Counted from the first letter of the stretch, positions 23,826 to 36,347 are shown. The stretch: DNA of 64,000 bases from Carnegiea gigantea (GCA_029747015.1 JAKOGI010000004.1:1173501-1237500), one strand, 5' to 3'. Notes: generated from the letters alone by a model not told the origin. Translations and numbers: made by a program.

Positions 23826-26800
23826 ATGGTAATATGTATTCTGAATGTTCCATACAATTGAACTTACATACGTGTTTTGTGGGGGTTTGGGGACCGAGGA
23901 CCTTTTTTCTTCTGGGTTTACTCTGACTGAGTTTGTAATTGGAACTTGCAGTTGTTCTTCTCATATTTCAAGGAAATCGTGGGCCGAGAAGTGGTTGTGG
24001 AGCTGAAAAATGATCTCGCCATAAGGGGCACCCTTCGTTCTGTCGACCAGTACCTTAATATCAAACTGGAGAATACTAGGGTTGTTGATCAAGACAAGTA
24101 TCCACACATGGTACTTCCTGCCCTTTACTTCCTGCCCTTTTCCTCGTTGGCTCTTATTGTATAGTATTTGTAAACTGCTTTCGGCCTTTGCTCTGTTTGA
24201 GAATTTTCTGCGCAGTTGAGAAATTGTGTACTGGTCGATTTTCATGTATTGGATCTAATATGTGCTAAATGCAAATGCCTTTATGTGGAAGGCAAGGGTG
24301 AAGGGCCTGTTACATATGTGTTCAAGTTCTAATTGATAGTGTTAATATTTTATTATGTTTGGTGTTTGTTATCCTATGATTATCATTGGGTTTTCTTTCA
24401 CTTCATTTCTCTTCCTCCACGGTTTTTCATTTTCTTTAAGAATCAGAGAGTCATTATTGATTTCATTTGTCCTTTCTCATTTCTTTTTAGTTATAGGGGC
24501 AGGTAGGTGTTAGCTGTCTGCCTATCAATGCTGAAATCGAGTACTCCCCTCGTCCTACTTTAATTGTCTTGCTTTCTTCTGGAGATTGTCTTATGTTATG
24601 CATCCAATGTCGTCCCAAAGTAGCTTTATATTCATAAGTTCCTCATTCCATCATTTGAGGACTATTTTTTAAACTGTCACAACTTGGAGGTAAGGCATTT
24701 AAGGTGATATGAAAAGAATGACATTTTTTTTTACAATGTATAAAGCTCAAATTGCATCCTTGTCATGTACATTGGGGAATATAATGGTGTGATGAATGCC
24801 ATTTATGCGAAAAGCGAGCATGCAGGCATTTCATCTTTAGCAAATACTTGGCCACATTGAAGTTCTTATGGGGCAAGTTGTAAGTACATGATATCCATTT
24901 GCCTGAAAGATGCATCTTGGGTTGAAGAGAACTCATGGTTCCTGTGGTGACACTCAAGATGGAGTTGTGAACTTTGGAATCACACAAGATGGAGTTGGAA
25001 TCATAATTGTTGTCTTTTGTCGACATGAAGTTCCCTGAGGAAAATCCTCTTGATATTTCTGTTTGACCTTTCCTGGAATCCTTTTTCATGTATCCATGAT
25101 GAGTGGACCAGCTGGTTTCCTTTGGATGGTCTTATAACTTGCTATAGAGTAATTTATAGGTGTACAGTCCTGCCATCTTGTAACTAACAAATACTTTAAC
25201 TGATCGTAGTGGTCTCTTGCTTATAAAGAAAACCATGATTAACCATTTTTTCTTGCCTTTGAGATTTAGGACTGATGCTTGGTTTTGGTTGTATCTTTGC
25301 CAGTTTTCTTTATCTTGTAGCCTTATTAAGTCTAATCCATTTCATATCATGAGTTACGGATGAGCCCCGTTAAAATCAAATCACATCTGGGAAGTTTTAT
25401 AGTCCTGTTGGATGAGAACACACACTAGTTGAGGTTGTCAGTCTGAGAGTTGTGGAATGAGGATGCTTGGTATTCATTCTGATGCAGAACATAACAAGCC
25501 TAAGATTGTAGCTTTTTTGATGCCAAATTGAAGTTTGGTGATTAGTAAGCTTGCTTTCAGCTGTAGTAGTATCAGATGGAGGCAGACTGCTTCATGCTGT
25601 CATATACTCTTCTGGTAAGTGCCTTCTTGGAAATGCCAGCTGTCTGGTATTGTACGCTGATGTTACTGGGAATGTGACCTCTTTAAGTCAACATTCAGTG
25701 GGAAATGGGAATGATTGAGATTGTGACAGCATTATGGAGTCTTTTAGCACCTGCTTGCAGTGTTGCGGTTTCCTCTTCGATTTATTTGTGGCTTCTTTTT
25801 CTTTTGTTCCTTTTTTTTCCTTTCCCTCTTTTTTTTGGGGTTGGGGGCTGGGGGCGTGTTGGTTGTTTGCTTGACAGGAATTGGGATCCTGCTGATCAAG
25901 AACGCTGGTATAGTTTATTGTTGAAGCAGATTCCTCAACTATTGTGTCAACAATATATCAATCGCAACAGTGGGCAAGAAATAGGTTTTATCATGAGTGA
26001 AGCCGGGAAATTTTGTGGCCATTGAATAAGGATTGAGATGAAGGTTTCTGCGGGCATAACGAGAAGCAAGGCTTCTTTTGCATTTGTCTGCAAAAAGAAG
26101 GTGCTATTTGTGTTTTTTGGGTGGGAAAAATATTCCTACAGTTCAATAATGATCAGTCTGATATGCTTACTGAGTTCCTCTGTGGATGTGCCGTTATTAT
26201 ATTGTCAGGATGACAATATGCACCTTCGACAGAACTGATTAAATAATTAGCTTTATTGATCAACAACCAACCTTATCTTGTTTGTTGGTGGGGAGATCAA
26301 ATTTTTCGACACTGTGCATGTCAAAATTGTTCATCTCCCTTTGCTGATTAGACCATCATTTCTAATCTTACTGAGCAGAATGATTGTTCAGCTCGATGTA
26401 TTCTTGTGCTGTCTGAGGTGGTCCCATGTTCAGTTTTAATTTGGCCAAGAGCGCTATCTGGCTGATAGGAGAGGCAAGAAATATCCATGCTTGGGTGCAT
26501 TTTAGTGGCTTGTTTATTGTATGTGTTCCATCTACCTTCCTGGGTGTTTTTCTAGCTGTCGACCAGCTGGATTTAAAGAGAGGTCAATGTGTGAACCAGT
26601 TATTTGAAGTTAAGGGAAACGACTTCTGGGTGGAAGGTCACGTATTAACTGAGGAGAGACTGATTCCGGTCAAAGGTGGACTTTCCATCATTCCTTCCTC
26701 TTTTTTTCAATCCTTGTTTAATGGCCCAAAAGCTATTGTGAGATGATTCCTGTGGGTTTAGATCACTTTCATCTTCTTAAATTTGGTTTTTCAAGCAATC

Positions 26801-29800
26801 CATCCCAAAGGGTGGTTTGGAGTTAGTGATTTTCAGGTATTCGTGAAGGCCCTTCTGGTAAGTGTTTATGGAGGTTCATGAAACGACAAAGGCAAGTTTT
26901 GAATGTAAATGGTACTGTGTGGAACGCTTAGGTTGTATCCCTGCTAGACCGCACGGTTCTCACAATGTTAATATGTGAAGGTAGATCACTAGGGTGCTAT
27001 TGATTCCATCAGCGTAGTTCTTATAAGGTGGGAAATGGTTCCTCTATCAATTATTGGCACGATAGTTGATGGGATACTGAGTTTCCTAGAGGTTTTTACA
27101 GTACTTTTTGTGTGCTTGCATTGTGTATAGAGACTGCCATTTCTGATTATTATCAATGAACTTCTGACACTTGTGTTTGTTCCCCTGCCTTTCCTTCCAC
27201 TTTCTTCATGCTTAATGATTGTATGAACTAGCATTTCAACAGGTTATATGGGTTCTCTTTGACAGATTTATTGAAGGCTTGATGCTATACGAAAATTCAA
27301 TGTTAGGTAGGTTTGCATTTTAGAGCTTTCAGCCTCTCTTCGTCCCCTCGTGCCTCTATCTCCAAAGACCTTGTTCCCTTGGAAAATCTTCTGGAAGTCT
27401 CCCACTCCCATGAAAGTGTCCTCTACTTGGGATCTGAAAATAGGCAAGATGTTGACATGTAACAATTTGCAGAAAATTAATTGCAGCTTTATGTGTGAAG
27501 GAGACTTTGAATCAGTTGATTGCTGGATTGTTCATTTGCTACAGCTCTTTAGGGATAACTTTCATCCCCCCCCTCCTTCTCATGTGGTGGTAAGTTCCGT
27601 TGACACTATTTGTTGGTAGGATCAGTGGGGTCATAGAATGCCCTTTTTTGGGTTATTTGGAGGGTGAGAAACAAAGTTTCTTCGATTGCAAGGAGGCATT
27701 TTTTGGAAAGCATGAATTACCAGCTGTTGAAGACTATCTATTTATGGGACAGGGAGGATTTTTGTCCATTGTTCATTGGAAGTAGCCAATTTCATTGATG
27801 GCATTTTTTGGGGATGCAACTATATGTTTGTAGGATCCTTTGTTTGCATCCATCTCTTTCTGTCTCTGCGCACACACGCACACTCACACATCTTATTCCT
27901 TGGTCAGATCAGAAAATGAACTATGGCTGCACCTGATGTTTAGCTGTGAAGACAGAACTTTCAATTGGCAACTTTAGATTGCACCAGGTAGTTTTGAGTC
28001 AAAGGAATAGATATGGCACTGATTAGTTTATGATGCATCTGCTGGCAGCTGGTAGGTGTCCGCTTAACATATGTGTAATTGTGTACTTTATCTTCCCCCT
28101 CTGGAAGAGATAGATGCATGATTCCCTTCTCTGCAGCATGAATTGGATTTATGAATTTCATATATTGGGGCTATTTGTGTTGTTATTTGATGAGCAGTAT
28201 CTTACCATAATAATCCTGCCACTTTTACTTTATAAGCTGTGTGAAATATCCTTGTTGGGAAGTTTCTCAATGATGACTTGGTATATGTATTCCTTAGTAA
28301 AGTCTAAGCAATTGCTTGCAGAAAACTAAAATGCAAACACGGATAGTCCTAGGCTGTTTTTTTTGTATACTTAGCAACTTAAGCTTTATCTTTTATTAAG
28401 TCTTTAACTCTTTACTGTAGCATAGGCTTGCAGTTTCTTTTGCTAATGTGCGGACTTCATTATTAAATTGCTGAAAAATGGGTTTTGCTTTTCTTTCTGT
28501 CCTTTGTTTTTGGTTTTTCTCCCCCGCGCGGGGGGGGGGGGGGGAGGAGGAGAACAGAGTGGTTTCTTTTTAGTTGTCCTTTTCCAAATTGTTTCTTTTC
28601 ATTTCAATCCATTCTTGATTGGGTTTTTTGCCCTTTTTTTCCGCGCCGGGGGGCGGGGGCTTGTTGTGGTGTACAGAGAAATAGTTCTTTAGCATTCATA
28701 TTTCATAAACATGTGGTTGTTCCTTTTGATGAATGATTCAACTGCCAAATCTTTTCTCTAAGTTTTATATTTTCATTTCCAGCTGCCAAAACTGTATTGA
28801 GCCGGAAATTGGTTCTGCACTGACCAATCAGGACCTGAAATGGATAGGTATTCTGCTAAGGAACTTAGGATTGCGGCCTTATGAAATGATTACTACACTT
28901 GAGAGTTTACTGTGAATTTGCAAACTGCCGTAAATAGGTATTAGGAGTCGTTCTTATTTGTAGGATGACAATTGGACAGTATGGTCCAACATGGTTGAGC
29001 TTAGGAATCATATTGGGACCAAATTCGAAGCCAATTTCAGGTTCATAGGTTTGTTGAACTGGACACTGAACAATCGCTATATTCCCTAGGACAATTTACA
29101 AGAGTTCTGTGCATGACACACTTGCCTGTTTCCATTTCATCAATCTCTACCAACTTCCCCTGCTTTCCCTCTGGATAGATTGCAACAAGCTCTTAAATTA
29201 AAAGCCATTAGCGAATGTCTTATCTTGGGCCAAAAACAAACTGATGGACACTGATATATTGGAGGCCAACATTAGAGTGCACTATGGAAAAGAATATCCC
29301 TATCTCATTTGCACCAGTGGTGCTAATGAATTTCTTGAACTACCCTTTGTTTCCTTAAGTTGAACTTGTGCCCCATCTTGATGGTGATAAGTCAGATATA
29401 TTGATGATATGGTTATGTGTGTGAGTAAAGGCAAAGCGGGAAGGACCTTATAAATGTGTCGTAAGAAGTTGATTTCGTTATGTTGCATATGTTGGGTCGC
29501 TGATGATCTCAACTGACAGATGGGGGCAACGAACTAACAACTGAAATATCTGTATGAGTTTGTTAATACTTTGTTTTCCTTTTGCCGTATCTTACGACTT
29601 ATTAAATTGTTTGGATAAATCAGTGATTGTGCTCCTTCAATGAGCAATTTTGTCTTGAATGATCCCCCCTCTTATTTAGTTACGAAGAACTTTTCTAATT
29701 GAGAATGGGAAATATTCTTGGCAACGAACTAACAACTGAAATATCTGTATGAGTTTGTTAATACTTTGTTTTCCTTTTGCCGTATCTTACAACTTATTAA

Positions 29801-30240
29801 ATTGTTTGGATAAATCAGTGATTGTGCTCCTTCAATGAGCAATTTTGTCTTGAATGATCCCTCCTCTTATTTAGTTATGAATAACTTTTCTAATTGAGAA
29901 TGGGAATATTCTTGGCACTCAGCAATATTGCAACATTCTCCTACGTCCTACGTGATCTCCTCTCTTATCTACTGCAACATCCATATACATTGGAAGTGAA
30001 GCTATTCCTTGGGCGATGCCATGCTTCTTTTCTGCTTTTTGACTAAACATAGCATTGGTGTATTGATCATTTCCTGCCGTTATGAAAATGAGTTTTGATG
30101 AGCAAATTTATATGTTGCAGATGTCAGTTAGGAATTGCTTCATAAGAGGTTCGGTGGTCAGATATGTGCAGCTACCTCCCGATGGTGTTGATGTTGAGTT
30201 GCTTCACGATGCAACAAGGAGAGAAGCTCGAGGTGGTTAA
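23826..30240 (+). CDS. LSM2: LSM2, U6 snRNA-associated Sm-like protein
   Basis: Coding exons are 23826-23828 (the ATG alone), 23952-24110 and 30121-30240, giving 93 aa, the family's usual length. All junctions are GT-AG and both introns are phase 0. Exon 2 begins LFFSYFKEIVGREVVVELKN and carries the Sm1 motif (IRGTL, DQYLNIKL). Exon 3 carries Sm2 (IRGSVVRYV) and the conserved tail LLHDATRREARGG. LSM2 is a subunit of the nuclear LSM2-8 ring that binds the U6 snRNA 3' end and of the cytoplasmic LSM1-7 ring in mRNA decapping. The exon 2/3 junction gives HM-M-SVRN where I expect HM-L-SVRN. Intron 2 is 6,010 bp and contains a LINE remnant. The start codon alone in exon 1 is supported by the perfect MLFFSYF join. 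Confidence 0.94.
26640..27830 (+). pseudogene. LINE remnant in LSM2 intron 2
   Basis: The decayed 3' half of a plant L1-type LINE ORF2, in the same direction as LSM2. Visible blocks are the distal RT region (LSIIPSSFFQSLFNGPKAIV near 26670-26740, then GVSDFQVFVKALL near 26820-26860), the zf-RVT domain (FPWKIFWKSPTPMKV near 27375, then GKMLTCNNLQK and FESVDCWIVHL up to 27540) and the C-terminal tail (GEKQSFFDCKEAFFGK near 27665). Stops and frameshifts are frequent. The endonuclease and catalytic RT core were not found, so it was 5'-truncated, as most LINE insertions are. Ends and TSD could not be placed. Confidence 0.7.
28528..28545. repeat. Poly-G tract
   Basis: A homopolymer G run after CCCCCGCGC inside LSM2 intron 2, followed by a second GC-rich block at 28641-28662. 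Homopolymer length may be unreliable in assemblies. Confidence 0.8.
29525..29916. repeat. 195-bp tandem duplication in LSM2 intron 2
   Basis: Two copies, 29525-29719 and 29720 to about 29916. Both begin GGCAACGAACTAACAACTGA, contain TTGCCGTATCTTAC and TCAATGAGCAATTTTGTC, and end in GGAAATATTCTT or GGGAATATTCTT. They differ at only a few positions, so the duplication is recent. It ends about 200 bp before exon 3. Confidence 0.93.
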
Positions 30241-30550
30241 GATTTATGTACTAAACCACTTACCTAATGAAATACTAATTGTTACTATGGAAAGTTTGCT
30301 TGTGGCTAGGCGTATTGTTGCCCGTATCATTTGATGCTCTGGTGGTGGTTTTGTTTGTTCTGGAGCACTTTTAATGTGGAGAGTGTAATGATGATATCAG
30401 TTATGGGCCAAAGATTGTCTGGGGATGTTAGGAATTGCTGAGGTAATGAGATATGCTGCTTAACTGAATATTGAGTACTAGTTAAATTTCATGGCTTCCT
30501 GTTTTAATTTGTCTCACGCTGTGTCGTTGATGAATGATGAGTTGCTGAAA
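30241..30550 (+). other. LSM2 3' untranslated and downstream region
   Basis: The AT-rich sequence after the TAA stop plausibly holds the 3' UTR. No poly(A) site can be fixed with confidence. It ends at the 8-bp target duplication of the hAT element at 30559. Confidence 0.5.
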
Positions 30551-30558
30551 ACCCCTCC

Positions 30559-31942
30559 TAGGAATGTCAGTTACATCCAAATTTGAAGCAGATTCGATCC
30601 GATCGGGGGTAAAATTATTCGATTAGAATCCGAAACAGAAAAATTCGATTTCGAAGTCGATAAAAATAATCAAAGTCTAAGTTGGATTCGGAAGAAGGGT
30701 AAAATTTGGTCTGACTTTCAATCCGATCTGATTAGATTTTTAAATATTTTAAATTTTAAATTTAAGTTTAAATTTTAAAATTTTTATAAATAAAATCTAC
30801 CCAATATACCCACCTTTCCCTGACCCCAAGGGTGCCATCTCAACCAGTGTTATTTTTTTAAGCAAGGTTTTTTTTAATATGTAAAAATTAAAACGTTGAA
30901 ACCCTAATAGTTTTCCCATTTACTCTCTCTCCTTGCCACTTCTTCAGTTACTGTCACTAGTCACTCTCTACCTCTTGTTACTCACTAGTCGGACTATCAG
31001 AGTAGTAGCTCTCTCCTCAGTTATTGGCTTCTCGTTCTAACTCCTTGCTCTTTGTCTCTGTCTCTGTCTCTCTCTCTCTGAGCCCTTGTCTTCCCACTGG
31101 TTTCTACAACGCCGACGCCGAGCATTTCATCGATCCTTTCTGACCTCTCGTGAGTGCACATCTCCTTTTTCTCCTTAATTTAACAGCTCATACAATAAAA
31201 TCTAAATATATATTTTTATGACTAGGAGTATTGTTTAGATTTCTGGATTATAGATTAAGATAAGTTAGACTTTGAGTTTTGCCATTTTGAAGTTTGGGAA
31301 GATTATTGTTTTTAACCATTTTTTTAAGGTTGATCAAAATTATATCCTAACACTTAACTATATATGGAATTATGAATCAGTGATATGATCAAAATTATAT
31401 TTTAATACTTAATTCTAATGAAATTCTCAGCTCTATACAAATAATAATTATAAATATCGTTACATATACCCCCAGTCGGAGACCAATAGAGAAGAAGGCT
31501 AAATAGTACAAGTGAAGGATTTGTATTCTTAATTGTTTTCTTTTTATGAGTAAGACATGTTAATTGTGATATTTCAGATATATCTCGTAGTTGTTAAAAC
31601 TTGTAATTGTTGGAACATGTTGTCGTTTTGTTGAGCTTAAAATATGTTCTGTCTTTTATTATTCATTTAGCCTAAATGTTCAGCATTTGGTTAATACCAT
31701 ATATGAACGCACATCATCGCATCGACCGGTGAGTAGAATATAGAAAAATTGTATAAAATTATTATGGTATGAAAGGAATTTTTTGGGATCGGATTAAATC
31801 AAACTCTGATCCGCTCTGACTCGGATCGAATCCGGAAGTTCTCATTCGATCCACCGGATCGAATTTTTGGATCCGAATATAAATTGGATACGGATTCGGA
31901 TTCTCCAATATCCGATCTGAATCCGATCTGTTGACATCCCTA
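30559..31942. mobile_element. hAT-type deletion derivative downstream of LSM2
   Basis: 1,384 bp flanked by perfect 8-bp TSDs ACCCCTCC (30551-30558, 31943-31950). Termini are TAGGAATGTCA and inverted TAGGGATGTCA. Both arms are packed with GGATCGAATCC/GATTCGGAT motifs, the likely transposase-binding subterminal repeats. The centre (30900-31150) has a CT-rich leader-like stretch that ends CCTCTCGTGAGTGCAC, which looks like an untranslated first exon and splice donor. I found no transposase domain, so it appears to be a deletion derivative of an autonomous element. It is a different family from the GGTGTGCA copies. Confidence 0.87.
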
Positions 31943-32069
31943 ACCCCTCCCCTCCCCCCCCCAAAAAAAAACGATTATTAGAAGGCGAACGCTAGATTAT
32001 GTCTAATATTCCGAATTCCAAATAGTGACAGAGTTAGATATTTTGATAAGTGGTCAAATTTGTGTGCTG

Positions 32070-32472
32070 CAGTGGCGGGACCACTAAGGGGTAAGGGGGG
32101 GCCAATTGACCCCCAATTTTTTGAGAAAAAAATTAAATATGAGATATTTTGGTGGAAACAAAACATAGATATATATTAATTAGTTCTTACACATTTCACA
32201 AAAGATTGCATAGTAGCTTGTTTAGTTGCTTGTTGCTCAATGTGGGAGGTTGTGGGATCGACATCTTGTGTTGCTTTTTTTGTAACTTTTTTTAAATCTT
32301 TTAAAAAGTTTGTCGAACGACGATATCATACGTTACTTTCAAATATGAAATCTCGTTGATGACAACTTTTTTGAATGTATTAACTATCCACTTCATTTTT
32401 AAATCAATCAAAGTTTATGTTATGCGTATTATTAATTTAGTCCCCTTATTTTGAATCATGACTCCACCCCTG
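32070..32472. mobile_element. Possible decayed hAT MITE
   Basis: A 403-bp unit starting CAGTGGCGGGACCA and ending TGACTCCACCCCTG, i.e. imperfect CAGNGGNGG inverted termini common in plant hAT MITEs. The flanking octamers GTGTGCTG and ATGTATTG agree at 5 of 8 positions, the rest being transitions. No coding sequence. Confidence 0.45.
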
Positions 32473-32558
32473 ATGTATTGTATGAGATTATAAACTTTTA
32501 CTTTGTTCATTCTAAGTATTTGTACTTTTGAAGGATTCTCACATGGAGTATAACCTGT

Positions 32559-32582
32559 ATTATTATTATTATTATTATTATT

Positions 32583-32614
<32 letters not shown>

Positions 32615-32626
32615 TATTGTTGTTGT
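32559..32626. repeat. Compound microsatellite (TTA)n(TCA)n(TTG)n
   Basis: Uninterrupted trinucleotide runs TAT/TTA, then ATC/TCA, then TTG. They end two bases before the 9-bp target duplication of the MULE-like element. Confidence 0.95.
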
Positions 32627-34592
32627 AGATGCTAGGCAATGTTGTGAGAACTAGACCGGATCAGACGGTTCAATCGGAACTAGTGAGTGATCCGGTCCGG
32701 ACATATGCTTAAACCCGCCTATCACTCGAACCGGTCAAAATTCGGTAAACAAGCGGTTAAACAAGGAAACCGTCCAGATGAACCGGCAACCTGAACCGAT
32801 CAACTCGGGTTTTTTATTTGCTCTAAGAAAATCAACAATGGTAGACTAGACGTGGTCGACAACTGAGCAACCGGAGAAGAAGGGGGATCTCGACTCAGAT
32901 GCGGCAGCCGGTGAAGTCGTTTTCTCAGGCAGAGCAATGGCTTCAAAATCTCAAATCTGGCAGAACTATGAGAATGAAGATGGCAAATGTTGACTTTAGG
33001 TGGGAGAGAGAGAAATGTTGAGGATTGGGGAGCCACTTTTGCGGGCGTTAAGAGCATGTGCAGTGGTTGGTCCGTGGGCCAAAAATTGAGGGGGGCGGGT
33101 GAAAGGTTGGCCCGGCAAGCTGCAGTGGGTCGCTCGCCAGCGTGGGCTCGGGGGAAGGTTGTGGGCCTCGAGCGGCCCCGCGGCCCTTTTTTTGTCTTAT
33201 TCCCCCTGAAACGACGTCGTTTTGGGGGGCGGTTTCTTTTTTTTTTTGGACTGGAAAAGTCTGGGCTGGCAGAAAAAGCTGGGCTGGCGTGGGTGTGGCA
33301 GGCAATGGACGGAAGAGATTGAAGCCCGTGACTTTGTGTCTTTTTTTTTTTTTTTTGGGGTGAGAGTGTTGGCTATTAAAATTGAAAGGCTCCAGCTGAA
33401 ATTTGCAAGAACAAAACACGTTGTTTTGATAAATTCCAGTGATTTCACATCTGAAGTGAATTTTTTTCCACAAGGGTTGTGCGGAAGAATTGGTAACAAT
33501 ATTTTTTTAATGTAATGATATTCTTAATTTTGCATGTTGGAATTGATGTTTATGTTACTAACTTACGTATTTTTTTATCTGTAGAGAAGTTGCTCGGGTT
33601 GTAATTTATCACGGAAAATTGTGAGTTGCTGAATTATTGTTTAAATTTATTGGAGAAATTGGCAAAAAAAAATGTTACATGAAATTTGGGTCATTAGTTC
33701 GACATGTTTAATTTCTTATTAAACATGAAATATGATTTGCCTCAATAGTTTGATGTGTTTAATTTGTTAAAAATTGATGAAAACGTATGACTAGTAAAAT
33801 GGCTACAACAATTTTAGATGGTTTATATGGTTTATATGGCTAAGGTAATGACATAATGTTGGTAGATGGTTTATATGACTAGTAAAGTTTATGCTACCCA
33901 TATTTATCGGCACTCTTTTCCATTCATATTTAGAAACAGGCCGAAAATCATAGTAATGGATTGGCATGACTATTCTGTTAACTCACCCTAACTACACAGG
34001 CATGAAATAAATTTCATATGAACGAACCGTAAGTGAACTACTTGAAGCTCTTGTTAAAGGTCTTACCCAACAGTGTGCAAGTTGCAATAAAAGTGTCCTC
34101 CTAAATGATACAGTTCCCCACTCTATTGATATTTTACTTTTTTCAACTGTGAAATTGCCCACTTTCAATATGTAATATTATATAATAATCCTTTGAATAC
34201 AATTAAACAAACTTGTACCTTAATAATCAATTGGTTGTGCAGTCGTTCGAGTACAATTAATACAAGTAATTAATGTATTAGTGCGATTAAGTATAAATAC
34301 CCTTATTATATTAGGTAATATGCGAATTAATATAGAAGAGAAATTAATTTTTATTAAAACGACAAATAAATTTGTAATGACATACAAAATTATCACATAC
34401 TGACCAAAATATGATGTAGCTAATGTGAACTTGAAAATTGTTGAGAGTTTTTACATTTGGAAGTGAAGACATATTGAAATTTGTGAACTTCGTACAGTTA
34501 TCGCTTTCAATTAATGCAAGTGATTAACGTACTAATACGATTAATTATAAATTTGTAGGTGGTAATTTGTTAGTGGTAATATCACTTCGAAT

Positions 34593-35849
34593 ATGGACCC
34601 TAACACCCCCCCGACCTTTATGAGCTTCTTTCAAGATGACGATTCACCCCATGATAGGGGGAATAGTGCTGCCCCAATTCCCACACCCAGTCCCCATGTG
34701 TCATACCGTCCAATTCCAGCGGAAAACTACCCCCATCGTCCCCAATATTCATATTACCCACCCCAACGTCCCTCGAGATTCGCGACTAGTTCAAGTCAGA
34801 TTGCTTAAACACATCCTGAAGCATATTACCGCCCGATCTATACCGAACCTTTTAATGTGCATGGTACTGAATACCCATACTATCCTCATTACTATCACCT
34901 GACTCCTCCACATGAAAACTACCTTTCTGCAGGGAGCAACTCTACCCCATCAGCCACACCAACGGAATCAATGGTAGGGCAGGGGCGGTCGGAGTCCCAT
35001 ATTCAGCCAAGTACTGATGAGGGGGATGGGGAGGAAGTAATGGGGGGTCAAATTTCTGAGGCGAAGAAGTGGACAGTTGATGAAGATCAACGTTTAATAA
35101 GGGCGTGGGTAAATGTAGGCACCGATCTGGTTATCAGGGCTGATCAAAAAAAGTCTAGCTTCTGGAGTAGGGTGGCCTCTAATTTTAACGAGCACCGTCC
35201 ACAAGGGTCTTCGGCACGTACTCCAAAAACATGTAATAACCGATGGCTTCGGTGCTCCCCATTGGTGAACAAATGGACAGGTATTATGACGGAAGCTGAA
35301 CGTTGTAATCACAGTGGGTGGAACGATGCTAAGATTGCAGAGGAGGCCCACAGATTGTACACCGAGCGTACAGGAAAGAAGTTTGAGTTGGACCATTGGT
35401 ATGAGTTGCTGAAGGACCAACCCAAATGGAGGGCCATATGTGAGCCACCAAAGTCAGGGTCAGGATCATCCAAAAGGTCCAATCCCGACACCGAAGAGGC
35501 AGGAGAGGAAGGTGCTAGTGGGAGAGAAAGGCCCGAGGGCCGGAAGGCAGCGAAGAGAAGGTTGAAGGAAAAGGGTCACAACGCCGTTCATGATAAAATC
35601 CAAGCTCAACTGACGGACTTAAACATGACTCACACTAGTGTGAGTGAAATGTTCAAAGATTTTCTAAGCACTGCAAAAGAAGAGAAAATTCAAAAGATGA
35701 TGAGGAGAGAACATAAAATGAGGGCGGAAGAGGACAAAATCATAATGCTTGACACTTCAACAGTGGCTCCTGAATACGCGGCGTATTATGAGCAAAAGAA
35801 AGTAGAAATCATGCAAAAGAGATCAGGACACTCATCATCAACTCAGTAA
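34593..35849 (+). pseudogene. PIF/Harbinger ORF1, Myb/SANT-like DNA-binding protein
   Basis: A single frame of about 418 codons broken by one in-frame TAA at 34806-34808. From the next ATG (34857) 330 codons are open. The first part is Pro/Tyr-rich (PYYP, PHRPQYSYYP). A trihelix/SANT-like domain follows: KKWTVDEDQRLIRAW, SSFWSRVASNFNEH and CNNRWLRCSPLVNKWTG, about residues 158-230 of the full frame. Then come FELDHWYELLKDQPKW, a basic acidic linker with GRKAAKRRLKEKG, and a charged helix (EKIQKMMRREHKMRAEEDK). In Pong/PIF elements this protein partners the transposase for DNA binding and nuclear entry. The frame is otherwise intact, and a shorter product from 34857 would keep the whole DNA-binding domain. 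Confidence 0.82.
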
Positions 35850-36164
35850 AATGTCTCTTGTCTCCTTTATTTATGTAGACGAAAAAACTACGTTGCTCCT
35901 ATGTGGTTGTATGAACTTATAATGTAACTTTCACTTCTTTATGAAAATGGGTGGGCATCATGTTGTTGCTTAACAAATTGATTACGCTTAGGTTCTATCA
36001 ATTTATTTTTGTTTCATAAAATGGTCAGTCTTAGATTGTCTGAACTTATGTTTGTTTAATAAATTGGTTTCCCTTAGGTTGTATTAACATATTCTTATTT
36101 AATATAGTCGTTACTCTTCATACGTTTGCGTCTAATCATTATTATCTTGCGCAGGTTATTTATA

Positions 36165-36347
36165 ATGGATTCATTTAATGTCAAAAAGCTGCCTGATGAG
36201 GAAGACAAATCACCCTCCTCCTCCTCGTCCTCATCAGATGATGACATGATAGTCGCCATGGGGGCTTACCTGCAAGATCATGAACTAGTGCAACAACAAA
36301 TGACGTTCCTTCTACAACTGCATAGTTCATTGATCGTATATTTGTAA
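36165..36347 (+). pseudogene. Truncated Harbinger transposase N-terminus
   Basis: 60 codons starting MDSFNVKKLPDEEDK, followed by a Ser run and DDDMIVAMGAYLQDHE. This acidic/Ser-rich opening resembles plant Pong-like transposase N-termini. A likely splice acceptor (CTTGCGCAG) precedes the ATG. The frame ends in an unrelated tail and no DDE domain is found before the terminal repeat at 36778, so an internal deletion removed the catalytic part. The assignment rests on position and composition. Confidence 0.5.

Noticed and set aside
25705..26238. Open frames of 66-106 codons in LSM2 intron 2
   Set aside because: T-rich translation with no domain, inside an intron whose flanking exons join perfectly.
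33048..33515. Several open frames of 70-140 codons on both strands
   Set aside because: They lie in the GC-rich end of the Harbinger derivative, overlap one another, and contain homopolymer-encoded Phe/Lys runs.
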